Shown piece after piece: positions 50,061 to 58,499 of a stretch of 64,000 bases of DNA; position 1 is the stretch's first letter; the number at the start of each line of letters is the position of its first letter. The DNA lies in NCBI GenBank assembly GCA_902495355.1, contig CABUWV010000004.1, positions 86,403-150,402 on the forward strand, in the 5' to 3' direction. The position numbers were made by a program, and so were the translations under genes. This DNA comes from an uncultured Collinsella sp. (GTDB lineage Bacteria > Actinomycetota > Coriobacteriia > Coriobacteriales > Coriobacteriaceae). The notes beneath the pieces are model-generated. The model was given only the letters and a program-made list of their open reading frames with translations, was not told the DNA's origin and did no database searches.

Positions 50061-50202
50061 AAAGTTGAAATAAAGATTCAATCATGTGGCAGGTCCATAT
50101 TCGAACTGGCAAGCTGAGGATAGCTGAGCTCTCGATGGCGCAGGAGGCATCTTTCGCCACCGCAATACCGCTTGGCGCGAGTTGCACGCCGTGGGGCGCA
50201 AA

Positions 50203-50233
50203 CGGTCCGCACCCCCACAAGCGGTCCGCACCC
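50203..50233 (+). promoter_or_regulatory. Direct repeats upstream of the LytTR regulator
   Basis: CGGTCCGCACCC occurs at 50203-50214 and 50222-50233, a 19-base period, 35 bases before the response-regulator ATG. LytTR proteins usually bind pairs of direct repeats on one face of the helix, so this may be an autoregulatory site. Confidence 0.5.
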
Positions 50234-50267
50234 AATGTGGCAAAATCGAACTACTTAAGGGGGCCGA

Positions 50268-50990
50268 ATGCTCAAGATTATTGCCTGCGACGATGACGTC
50301 GCTTTTCTAGATAGACTGCACCGGATGATCGACCGTTGGTCGACCGAGACGGGCACGGCGGTCGATGTTGCGCTCGTCACGCGCGGCGAGGACCTGCTGG
50401 CCCGCCATGCCGCATCGCGCGCCGACATCATTCTGCTCGACATGATCATGCCGCTCGTCAACGGCATGGACACCGCGCGCGAATTGCGCCAGGCCGATAC
50501 CGCCGTGCGCCTGGTGTTCCTCACCTCGTCGCCCGAGTTCGCACTGGAGTCCTACGAGGTCCGTGCTTTCGACTATCTGCTCAAGCCCGTGACTTACGAA
50601 CGCCTGGCGCAGTTACTTAACGAGCTTTCGAGCATGCGCCCGGCGGCAACCGACGAGCTCGTGATCAAAACTTCCTTTGGCTACCACGCCCTGCGCCTGT
50701 CCGACATCGAATATGCCGAGGCGCGCAACAAGCACGTGGTCTTCCACCTGCGCGACGGACGCGATATCGAGGCACTCGAGTCGTTCCGCAGCGTCGAGGA
50801 CCGTTTGGCGCAAAATGCCACCTTCTTTAAATGCCACCGCAGCTACCAGGTCAACCTGCGCAACATCGATCACTTTGACCGCACGGACATCGTCATGCGC
50901 TCGGGCGCGTGCATCCCGCTTTCGCGCAGTTGCAAGCAGGGATTCCAAGACGCCTACTTTGCGGTGCGCTTTGAGGCTGGGAGACACTGA
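50268..50990 (+). CDS. LytTR response regulator
   Basis: 240 residues. The receiver has the acidic pocket IIACDDDVAF, phosphoacceptor ILLDMIMPLVNGMD, VFLTSSPEFALESYEVRAFD and YLLKPVTYERL. The C-terminal LytTR DNA-binding domain has IEYAEARNKHVVFHLRDG, SFRSVEDRLAQNATFFKCHR and SYQVNLRNIDHF. AAGGGGG precedes the ATG. Its stop overlaps the histidine kinase start (TGATG). Like AgrA/ComE types. Confidence 0.95.
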   Translation: MLKIIACDDDVAFLDRLHRMIDRWSTETGTAVDVALVTRGEDLLARHAASRADIILLDMIMPLVNGMDTARELRQADTAVRLVFLTSSPEFALESYEVRAFDYLLKPVTYERLAQLLNELSSMRPAATDELVIKTSFGYHALRLSDIEYAEARNKHVVFHLRDGRDIEALESFRSVEDRLAQNATFFKCHRSYQVNLRNIDHFDRTDIVMRSGACIPLSRSCKQGFQDAYFAVRFEAGRH

Positions 50991-52267
50991 TGGTCTCCTC
51001 GGCCGAAATGGTCCTTTGGGCAATCCACCACGCCACAACGCTACTCTTTGGCGTCTTTGCCTCGGCGGCGCTGTGCGGTGTCGAGATCAACCGGCGTCAT
51101 GCGCTTGAACTGGTGCTGGTCGGTGCCGTAACCGGATGCGCATTTGGCCTCGCCAATGCCGTCGGCGGAGAGCTTTTCGCCCGCCAGGTATATCCGCTCG
51201 TCGTGCATCTGCCGCTCATCATCTATTTGTGCGCGCGCTACCGCCTGAGCCCGCTGCTTGCCGTGCTCGGCATTACGAGTGCCTATCTGAGCTGCCAGTT
51301 CAGCAATTGGATGGGCATCGCCGCATTTGCCGCAACCGATTCTCAGATCGCGTACTATCTGGCGCGCATCGCGACCACACTCGCCGTCTTTGCCGTCCTG
51401 CTGCATTGGGCCGGCGACATCGGTCCGCGCTTGGCGATTAAAAGCACCACCGAGCTGGGCATCCTTTTAATCCTGCCGCTCGTCTATTACGTCTTTGACT
51501 ATGCCACCAACGTCTACACCACGCTGTTCCACTCGGGCTCGGTGGTGACGGTTGAGTTTTTGGCATTTGCGCTCTGTGCCTTCTATCTTATGTTTCTTGC
51601 CGTTTACCTGCGCGAATACGAAGAAAAGGAAACCGCCGAGCGAGAGCGCTGGATGCTCGAAACCCGCGACAGCGCCGCCATCAAAGAGCTCGAGGCTTGG
51701 CGTCAATCTGGGCGCGAGCTGTCGATTCTGCGCCACGACATGCGCCACTTCCTACGCGGCCTGGCCGCTTTAATTGAGGAGGGCCACACCGACGAGGCGC
51801 TCGACCGCATCGACGAACTCTGCGAAGCCGGCGACCGCACCGCCGTACGCCGCTTCTGCGCCAACGAGACCGTAAACATCGCGCTTTCGTCATTTAACTC
51901 GGATATCAATAGAAACGGCATTACCGCCAACCTGCGCGCCGCCGTACCCGAAACCATCCACGTAGGTGACGCCGACCTGTTTAGCGTGCTCTCAAATGCC
52001 TTGGAAAACGCTATCACCGCCGCAAGCGCCGCACCCCAAGGAAAGCGATTCGTCGACTTTGACCTGCGATTAGAGGACGGCCAGCTGCTGCTGTTAGTTT
52101 CCAATACGTTTGACCGCGCGCCGCGCATGGTCGACGGCATGCCCGTGACCCGGCATGCGGGCCACGGCTTTGGCACCAGGAGCATCAAACTTGCCGTGGA
52201 GCGCATGAACGGCAACTGCCAGTTCCGCATTAACGGCGATCGGTTTGAGCTGCGCGCTGTGATGTAG
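50990..52267 (+). CDS. GHKL sensor histidine kinase (AgrC-like)
   Basis: 425 residues. About six N-terminal membrane helices (to ~200), then a coiled linker (REYEEKETAERERWMLETRD), the H-box SILRHDMRHFLRGLAALIEE, the N-box VLSNALENAITAASAAP and the G-box HAGHGFGTRSIKLAVERMNG. The organisation is that of peptide-sensing AgrC/ComD-like kinases. No AgrB-like processing gene or Gly-Gly leader peptide is seen beside it, so its signal is unknown. Confidence 0.92.
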   Translation: MVSSAEMVLWAIHHATTLLFGVFASAALCGVEINRRHALELVLVGAVTGCAFGLANAVGGELFARQVYPLVVHLPLIIYLCARYRLSPLLAVLGITSAYLSCQFSNWMGIAAFAATDSQIAYYLARIATTLAVFAVLLHWAGDIGPRLAIKSTTELGILLILPLVYYVFDYATNVYTTLFHSGSVVTVEFLAFALCAFYLMFLAVYLREYEEKETAERERWMLETRDSAAIKELEAWRQSGRELSILRHDMRHFLRGLAALIEEGHTDEALDRIDELCEAGDRTAVRRFCANETVNIALSSFNSDINRNGITANLRAAVPETIHVGDADLFSVLSNALENAITAASAAPQGKRFVDFDLRLEDGQLLLLVSNTFDRAPRMVDGMPVTRHAGHGFGTRSIKLAVERMNGNCQFRINGDRFELRAVM

Positions 52268-52331
52268 AAGTGCGGCGCCGATCTCGCGGCGTGTCTTGCC
52301 CGCCAGGCAATCGCTCACCGGCGCCAATCCG

Positions 52332-52907
52332 CTACAGCGGAGCGGCCGCCGGGGTCAGCTGCTTGATGTAGGCCCACATGCGCTGCTTGGCCGCTTTGTC
52401 GGTCAGCGCCGCCTCAAAGCCATCGAGCGCGAGCACGCGGCGGCCCTGCACATGGGCGACCAGGCCGGGCTTGAGCATGGCGGTGTCGAAGTCATCGATC
52501 GCCACGAGCATATCGGCGTAGGTCTCGCGCATGGCGTCAGCCGCGTTGTTGTCGAGCAGCAGCACCGCCTCGGGGTCCAAAGCCTCAAGCGCCTCACGGA
52601 ACAGCTCGCACGGCAGAGTCTCGCCCACCGCGACCGTCCCATCACCCACGCCGGCGACGCTTGCCAGCACGCAAAAATCCTCGGGAGCGTAGCCGATGGC
52701 CCCAAGCGCCTTGCGCAACGCCGCGCCATCCGGGCCGGCGGCAAGCTCGCCACCCGAACGCTCGGCCTCGTCCAGATCGCCTTTGACCAGCACGATCGGC
52801 GAGCACGCGTTGCCCGCGATACGCACGCCACGACCCGCGAGCGATGCGAGCTCCTGCTCGGTCGCCTGGGCGATGGCTTCTTTTTTCTGGCTTTGTGACG
52901 TGGGCAT
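52332..52907 (-). CDS. Hypothetical soluble protein
   Basis: 191 residues from MPTSQSQKKEAIAQATEQEL; GGAG precedes ATG 52907. The central part SPIVLVKGDLDEAERSGGEL, GPDGAALRKALGAIGYAPED, FCVLASV has the pacing of uracil-DNA-glycosylase-fold proteins (compare GAAGK and L-G-motifs), but catalytic residues are not evident. The end is HVQGRRVLALDGFEAALTDK then AAKQRMWAYIKQL. It converges with the histidine kinase and is divergent from trxA. Function not assigned. Confidence 0.65.
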   Translation of the reverse strand: MPTSQSQKKEAIAQATEQELASLAGRGVRIAGNACSPIVLVKGDLDEAERSGGELAAGPDGAALRKALGAIGYAPEDFCVLASVAGVGDGTVAVGETLPCELFREALEALDPEAVLLLDNNAADAMRETYADMLVAIDDFDTAMLKPGLVAHVQGRRVLALDGFEAALTDKAAKQRMWAYIKQLTPAAAPL

Positions 52908-53043
52908 GCGCTCTCCAATCGTTTGCGTGCCCACCATTATATAAAAGAGCCGCCCGCGAGTGGTTGCTTTGCGGGCGGCTGGGTATAAGCACGGTCGTAC
53001 TGAGTTTTACGCGGCCGAGCCGCGTCGCATTATGGAGGTCACC

Positions 53044-53364
53044 ATGGCTGACATTAATCAGATTACCCCCGAGAACTTCGATTCCATCGTTAACGACAGC
53101 CTGCCCGTGCTGGTCGATTTTTGGGCACCGTGGTGCGGGCCCTGTCGATCCCTCTCGCCCATCGTTGACGAGGTTGCCGATGAGCTGGCGGGCAAGCTTG
53201 CCGTTGCCAAATGCAACGTCGACGACAACCAGGACCTGGCCATGAAGTATGGCGTCATGAGCATCCCCACGCTGATTGTGTTTAAGAACGGCGAGGAGAT
53301 TGACCGCTCGGTTGGCGCTCTGCCCAAGGCGAGACTGCAGGCGCTGCTGGAGAAGCATCTGTAA
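53044..53364 (+). CDS. trxA: Thioredoxin
   Basis: 106 residues from MADINQITPENFDSIVNDSL, ATG after GGAGG. The active site is FWAPWCGPCRSLSPIVDE, cis-Pro in MSIPTLIVFKNGEE. Standard single-domain cytoplasmic thiol-disulfide reductant. A terminator-like hairpin follows at 53486. No thioredoxin reductase gene is in the window. Confidence 0.97.
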   Translation: MADINQITPENFDSIVNDSLPVLVDFWAPWCGPCRSLSPIVDEVADELAGKLAVAKCNVDDNQDLAMKYGVMSIPTLIVFKNGEEIDRSVGALPKARLQALLEKHL

Positions 53365-53485
53365 TACGCTTGTTACATGTTGCCGTCTGCCTGCCGTCCA
53401 TGAGCGCTTTTACGCCGCTCGCCGGACTTCTGAATGCACCGAGTGCAACCACGGATAGTATGGTAGTCACAAACAGCCCCCAGTG

Positions 53486-53521
53486 AACGGGTGCGGGTCG
53501 CACAGACTCGTACCCGTTTTC
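53486..53521 (+). terminator. Probable trxA terminator
   Basis: AACGGGT-G-CG / CG-T-ACCCGTT with an extra GTC/GAC pair inside and then TTTTCTT. The stem has two mismatches. It lies about 120 bases after trxA. Confidence 0.6.
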
Positions 53522-53595
53522 TTATGCAGCTGCGCGCAGAGCGGGCGTAGTAAAATCTGAACCACTGAACTGCCCCATACAAAAGGAGATTTCCC

Positions 53596-53844
53596 ATGCA
53601 TGATGTTGGAATGAACATGAGCCAGCTTGCCATGAGCGTCAAGCAGGTCGACGACACCATCGAGCTCGCTCACGAGTGGAGCCATCAGCTGCTGCATGCG
53701 ACCGAGAATTTTGACATGGAGCGCATCGGCGCCAAGCTCGAGGCCGCCATGGCCGCGCTCCACGAGGCGCATGACGCGCTCGAGGGCTACGAGGAAGCCA
53801 TCGAGGCCGACCACAACTCCGTCGGCTCCGTGAAGCTGGTGTAA
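53596..53844 (+). CDS. Small His-containing helical protein upstream of nikR
   Basis: 82 residues; AAAAGGAG precedes the ATG. Almost entirely helical, with His spaced along it (EWSHQLLHATENFD, ALHEAHDALEGYEE, EADHNSV) and acidic C-terminal part. Its stop is one base before the nikR GTG, so the two are coupled. It has no family I know. The coupling to a nickel regulator and hyp genes suggests a small nickel-handling or partner protein; inference. Confidence 0.65.
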   Translation: MHDVGMNMSQLAMSVKQVDDTIELAHEWSHQLLHATENFDMERIGAKLEAAMAALHEAHDALEGYEEAIEADHNSVGSVKLV

Positions 53845-53845
53845 G

Positions 53846-54358
53846 GTGGCCGAACACGAGCACTGCTGCGAGTACGAGCACGAGCATCCGCACGGGGCGG
53901 ACGGTGACGCGGGCTGCCACTGTAGTGGCTCCGGCTCCGAGCTGGTCCGTTTTTCGGTTACCGCACCCGACGACCTGCTGCGCCGTTTTGACGAGCAGAT
54001 CGCGCGCCGCGGCGACGTGGCCAACCGCTCCGAGGCCGTGCGCGATTTGATTCGCGCCTCGATCGCCAAAGAGCAGATGCGCACGCCCGATGAGCACGTT
54101 ATCGGGTCGCTCACCATGATCTACGACCATCACACCGGCGATCTGACGCGCCGCCTGGACGAGGTGCAGCACGACTACACCGACGAGATCGTATCGACGA
54201 TGCACGTGCATTTGGATCACCACAACTGCTTGGAAATCCTGGCACTCAAGGGTCGCGGCGAGCGCGTCTACGAACTAGCCGACCGCCTGCTGGGCCTGCG
54301 CGGCGTTAAGCACGGCGAGCTCACGTGCGCCGCCACCAAGCAGAGCCTGGGGCTGTAG
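53846..54358 (+). CDS. nikR: Nickel-responsive regulator NikR with His/Cys-rich N-terminal extension
   Basis: 170 residues, GTG start one base after the previous stop. Residues 1-30 (AEHEHCCEYEHEHPHG, then GCHCSG) are an added metal-ligand-rich tail, absent from the 133-residue E. coli NikR. A ribbon-helix-helix domain follows (LVRFSVTAPDDLLRRFDEQI, NRSEAVRDLIRAS). The C-terminal ACT-like domain keeps the high-affinity Ni site: VQHDY, TMHVHLDHHNCLEILALKG (His, His-X-His, Cys). Likely controls nickel uptake or the nickel enzyme genes. Confidence 0.93.
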   Translation: MAEHEHCCEYEHEHPHGADGDAGCHCSGSGSELVRFSVTAPDDLLRRFDEQIARRGDVANRSEAVRDLIRASIAKEQMRTPDEHVIGSLTMIYDHHTGDLTRRLDEVQHDYTDEIVSTMHVHLDHHNCLEILALKGRGERVYELADRLLGLRGVKHGELTCAATKQSLGL

Positions 54359-54387
54359 CGGGATTTCCCGCAGCGCACCTGCCAAAT

Positions 54388-54446
54388 AGGGACAGGTTTG
54401 TTTTGGCAGGTTTAGAAGTTTTACCTACCAAAATAAACCTGTCCCT
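54388..54446. repeat. GGGACAGGTTTGTTTTGG palindromic repeat between nikR and hypF
   Basis: 24-base arms (54388-54411 and 54423-54446) pair at 22 of 24 positions. The element begins 30 bases after the nikR stop. A partial copy of its right half and flank is at 62252-62287. Confidence 0.7.
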
Positions 54447-54475
54447 TTTTGGTCGGTTTTGATGAGGAGTGTCGC

Positions 54476-56947
54476 ATGCGGCATGTGCATATTCATGTAA
54501 CGGGCATTGTGCAGGGCGTTGGCATGCGGCCGTTTGTGTATCGCGAGGCCATGGCGCACGGCATTTGCGGCTGGGTGCTCAACGCGGGCGACGGCGTGCA
54601 TATCGAGGCGCACGCTCCGGCCGATGCGCTCGATGCTTTTGTTGCCGCGCTTTCTGAGCATGCGCCCGCGGCGGCTCGCGTTGAGCGAGTCGATATTGCG
54701 GATTTGGAGCCTAGCGGCTGGAGCACTGCCAATGAGCAGGGCTTTCACATTGTGGCATCGCAGGACCAGACCGCGCACACGACGCTCGTTTCGCCCGATA
54801 TCGCCACCTGTGACGATTGCCTGCGCGAGTTGTTCGATCCCGCCGACCGACGCTATCACTACCCCTTTATCAACTGCACCAACTGCGGCCCACGCTTTAC
54901 CATCATCCGGTCGCTGCCTTATGACCGAGCGGCTACCTCGATGGACCGTTTCCCCATGTGCCCCGCCTGCGCCGCAGAGTATGCCGATCCACTCGACCGT
55001 CGCTTTCACGCACAGCCCGATGCCTGCTTTGATTGCGGGCCGCATATTACGTGGCGCGAGGCTGTGAACGGCGATGCGTGCGGGAATTCGTCCGCGACAC
55101 CGGCCGTCGGCACCACACGCGAGGCCAGCGACGCTATCATCGAGCGCTGTGTTGAGCTGCTAGCCAGCGGTGGCATCGTCGCCATCAAGGGCCTGGGCGG
55201 ATTCCATCTAGCCTGTGACGCTGCCAACGAGCAGGCGGTGGCCGAGTTGCGCCGTCGCAAGCGTCGCAGCAATAAGCCGCTTGCCGTCATGGTGCGCAGT
55301 CTTGCCGATGCCGGGCGCCTGTGCCATATCGACGACGCTGAGCGCGAGCTTCTCACCGGCAGTATCCGCCCCATTGTGCTGCTGCGCCAGCGCACTGTTG
55401 GCGAGGGCAACGGCGGTTCCCCCGACACCCTCGCCCTCGCGCCATCTGTCGCGCACGACTTGCCCGAGCTCGGCGTCATGCTCCCCTATACGCCGCTTCA
55501 ACATCTGTTGCTTGCCGCGGCAGAAGCCTGCGGTATGCACACGCTCGTCATGACCAGCGGCAACCTGAGCGAAGAGCCCATCGAGACCGATGACGATCTT
55601 GCCTGGGAACACCTCGTTGCCGCCGGCATCGCCGACGCGTTGCTCGGTAACGACCGCGCGATCCTCTCGCGCTACGACGACTCTGTAGTGCGCGTGGTCG
55701 ACGGCGCCGTTATGCCCGTGCGCCGCGCTCGCGGATATGCACCCCAGCCGCTGCCGTTGCCGGCGCTCGACGGCGCTCCGTCCTGCGTGCTCGCCTGCGG
55801 GCCACAACAAAAGGCCACGATTGCGCTCACGCGTGAAGGGACGAACGGCGAGGCAACCTGTTTTGTGTCGCAGCATATCGGCGATGTTGAAAACGGCGAG
55901 ACCTTCGATGCCTGGAACGCCGCGCACACGCGCTTGGAAGATCTCTTTGACTTGGCGCCCGCCGCCTTGGCCTGCGATTTACACCCCAGCTATCTATCGG
56001 GCCAGTGGGCGCGCGAGCAGGCGCGAAAATGCAATCTGCCGCTCGTCGAGGTGCAGCACCATCATGCGCATATCGCGAGCGTAATGGCCGAGGCCATCGC
56101 CGCGGGCCAGCTTACAACCGACGCGCGCGTCCTTGGCATCGCCTTTGACGGCACCGGCGCCGGCACCGATGGGACCATTTGGGGCGGCGAGTTTCTTGTT
56201 GCCAGCCTTGGCGGCTTTGAGCGCGCCGCGCATTTGTGCACCTGGGCGCTCCCCGGTGGGGCGGCCTCCGTGCGCGACGCCCGCCGCAACGCCTTTGCCC
56301 TGCTCAGCGAGCTCGACCTGCTCGAGCACCCAGGTACCGCTCGGCTTTTGGACAGCCTCGACGAGCAAACGCGCAGCGTGACAGCCACCATGATCGAGCG
56401 CGGCATCAACAGCCCGCGTACCAGCAGCATGGGGCGTCTCTTTGATGCCGCGGCAGCGATTCTGGGCATCTGCGACAAGGCAACCTACGAGGGCGAACCC
56501 GCCATAGAACTCGAAGCCGCCGCCTGGCGCGCGCTCGACAACGAAATCGCCCGTTTTCCCGACGACAACGCCGGCTATTTCGCATCTGGCCCATCGTGGC
56601 TGGACGGCCCCTATGTTCTGGACCAGAAAGCACTCTTTGAGGCACTTTTGGGAGGAATTGAAGCCGGAGCGTCCGCCGACAGGCTCGCACTCGACTTCCA
56701 TGTCGCCGTCGCGCGCTCCTCGGCACGAATCGCACGCGAAATCTGTGCGCGCGAAGGCATCGATACCGTCGCGCTCTCGGGCGGCGTGTTCATGAACCAA
56801 CTTTTGCTTCAGCTCCTCACCCGCAAGCTTAAAGACGCAGGCCTTACGGTCTTGATTCCCCAAACCGTGCCCGTTAACGACGGCTGCATCGCCTACGGTC
56901 AGGCCGCCATCGCTCGCGCTCGCCTCGCGCAGACGGCGTCTCTATAG
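54476..56947 (+). CDS. hypF: Carbamoyltransferase HypF
   Basis: 823 residues from MRHVHIHVTGIVQGVGMRPF, ATG 54476 after GAGGAG. Order: acylphosphatase domain (1-90), paired zinc fingers (CDDCLRELFD, CTNCGPRF, CPACAAEY, CFDCGPH), YrdC-like domain (GGIVAIKGLGGFHLACDAAN, KRRSNKPLAVMVR), and Kae1-like domain (VQHHHAHIASVMAE, GIAFDGTGAGTDGTIWGGEF, VALSGGVFMNQLL). Makes thiocarbamate on HypE from carbamoyl phosphate for the CN ligands of [NiFe]-hydrogenase. Starts the hypF-hypC-hypD-hypE run. Confidence 0.97.
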   Translation: MRHVHIHVTGIVQGVGMRPFVYREAMAHGICGWVLNAGDGVHIEAHAPADALDAFVAALSEHAPAAARVERVDIADLEPSGWSTANEQGFHIVASQDQTAHTTLVSPDIATCDDCLRELFDPADRRYHYPFINCTNCGPRFTIIRSLPYDRAATSMDRFPMCPACAAEYADPLDRRFHAQPDACFDCGPHITWREAVNGDACGNSSATPAVGTTREASDAIIERCVELLASGGIVAIKGLGGFHLACDAANEQAVAELRRRKRRSNKPLAVMVRSLADAGRLCHIDDAERELLTGSIRPIVLLRQRTVGEGNGGSPDTLALAPSVAHDLPELGVMLPYTPLQHLLLAAAEACGMHTLVMTSGNLSEEPIETDDDLAWEHLVAAGIADALLGNDRAILSRYDDSVVRVVDGAVMPVRRARGYAPQPLPLPALDGAPSCVLACGPQQKATIALTREGTNGEATCFVSQHIGDVENGETFDAWNAAHTRLEDLFDLAPAALACDLHPSYLSGQWAREQARKCNLPLVEVQHHHAHIASVMAEAIAAGQLTTDARVLGIAFDGTGAGTDGTIWGGEFLVASLGGFERAAHLCTWALPGGAASVRDARRNAFALLSELDLLEHPGTARLLDSLDEQTRSVTATMIERGINSPRTSSMGRLFDAAAAILGICDKATYEGEPAIELEAAAWRALDNEIARFPDDNAGYFASGPSWLDGPYVLDQKALFEALLGGIEAGASADRLALDFHVAVARSSARIAREICAREGIDTVALSGGVFMNQLLLQLLTRKLKDAGLTVLIPQTVPVNDGCIAYGQAAIARARLAQTASL

Positions 56948-57078
56948 GCCGTTTTGCCAGCCTGCGCGCCGCCGTCTCACAGGTGTAACGCGTTTGCTCG
57001 TGACTCCCGCGAGCGCTACCATCAACTGATGGATTATTGAGCGCCCGTCCAGCGCAAAGCGTCTAAAAGGGGAACATT

Positions 57079-57339
57079 ATGTGCCTTGCCGTTCCCGGTA
57101 AAGTAGTCAAACGCGACGACGACCTCAAGGCCACCGTCGACATGATGGGCATCGAGCGCCCCGTGTCGCTGCGACTCGTGCCGACGGCGCAGGTTGGCGA
57201 CTACATTCTCGTACACGCCGGCTTTGGCATCCAGATTGTCAACGAGCAGGAAGCGCAGGAAACGCTCGAGCTCGTTAATGCCATGTCCGAGCTGGTCGAA
57301 GAAGACCAGCTTGCCACCAACCCGGCGGAGGCTTACTAG
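57079..57339 (+). CDS. hypC: Hydrogenase maturation chaperone HypC
   Basis: 86 residues. The N-terminus MCLAVPGKVVKR has the essential Cys2, followed by MGIERPVSLRLVP and VGDYILVHAGFGIQIVNEQE. It carries the Fe(CN)2CO unit with HypD. The stop overlaps the hypD GTG by one base (TAGTG). Confidence 0.96.
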   Translation: MCLAVPGKVVKRDDDLKATVDMMGIERPVSLRLVPTAQVGDYILVHAGFGIQIVNEQEAQETLELVNAMSELVEEDQLATNPAEAY

Positions 57340-58451
57340 TGGCGCCCGAACAACCGGCTCGCTCCGGTATCGACTTCTCGGCATTCCGCAATCCCAAGCT
57401 GGCTCGCGAGCTCATCGAGCGCATTCATGAGCTTGTCGGCGGCCGCGCCATCAACCTTATGGAAGTCTGCGGCACGCATACCGTGAGCATCGGGCGCTAT
57501 GGCTTTCGCTCCATTATGCCGGCCGGGCTCAAGCTGCTGAGCGGCCCGGGCTGCCCCGTCTGCGTTACCGCCAACCGCGACATCGACCACGCGATCGCGC
57601 TCGCCAACATAGACGGCGCCATCATCACCACCTTTGGCGACATGATGCGCGTGCCCGGATCATCCACCTCGCTCGCTGCGCAAAAGGCGGCGGGGCGCGA
57701 CATCCGCATCGTCTATTCCCCGCTCGACGCGCTCGACATTGCCGAGCAAAACCCCGATCGCCCGGTCATTTTTATGGGCGTGGGCTTCGAGACCACAACG
57801 CCCACCATCGCCGCCGCCATCTTGGAGGCAGACGCACGCAGGCTGCAGAACTTCTCGGTCTATTGCGCCCACAAGACCACGCCGCCGGCGTTGCGCGCCA
57901 TCGCCAACGATCCCGAGACCGCCATCGACGGCTTTATCCTGCCGGGACACGTCGCCACCATCACGGGCTTAGCCCCCTTTGGCTTTTTGGTCGACGAGTT
58001 TAAGACCCCGGGCGTGGTAACGGGATTTGAGCCGGTCGACATCTTGCAGGGTATCTGCATGCTGGTCCAGATGGTTGTCGAGGACAGACCCGCAATCGAT
58101 AATGCCTACCGCCGTGGCGTCAACGCTGACGGCAACCCCGTGGCGCGCCAGCTGGTCGAGCAGGTATTTGAGCCGTGCGATACCACATGGCGCGGATTGG
58201 GGCCGATTGCCAACTCGGGCCTTTCCATCCGCCCCGAGTTCTCGCGCTTTGATGCCCGTACCCGCTTTGACGTGCCCGTCGAGGAGACGGTCGAGCCGCG
58301 CGGGTGCCGCTGCGGCGACGTGCTGCGCGGGGCCATTACACCGAGCAGCTGTCCGCTCTTTGGCCGTACCTGCACGCCCGAGCACCCCGTCGGCCCGTGC
58401 ATGGTGAGCTCCGAGGGCAGCTGCGCGGCGTACTACCGCTACCGCGACTAG
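57339..58451 (+). CDS. hypD: Hydrogenase maturation protein HypD
   Basis: 370 residues, GTG start. Motifs: LMEVCGTHTVSIGRYGFRS, LLSGPGCPVCVT, MGVGFETTTPTIAAAI, YCAHKTTPPALRAI, PGHVATITG and the C-terminal iron-sulfur Cys set CRCGDVLRG, CPLFGRTCTPEHPVGPCMVS. Scaffold for Fe(CN)2CO assembly with HypC. Confidence 0.97.
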   Translation: MAPEQPARSGIDFSAFRNPKLARELIERIHELVGGRAINLMEVCGTHTVSIGRYGFRSIMPAGLKLLSGPGCPVCVTANRDIDHAIALANIDGAIITTFGDMMRVPGSSTSLAAQKAAGRDIRIVYSPLDALDIAEQNPDRPVIFMGVGFETTTPTIAAAILEADARRLQNFSVYCAHKTTPPALRAIANDPETAIDGFILPGHVATITGLAPFGFLVDEFKTPGVVTGFEPVDILQGICMLVQMVVEDRPAIDNAYRRGVNADGNPVARQLVEQVFEPCDTTWRGLGPIANSGLSIRPEFSRFDARTRFDVPVEETVEPRGCRCGDVLRGAITPSSCPLFGRTCTPEHPVGPCMVSSEGSCAAYYRYRD

Positions 58452-58499
58452 TCCGGACGCACCCGCACACCGGCACCACCCACGATTGGAGTTTTCGAT

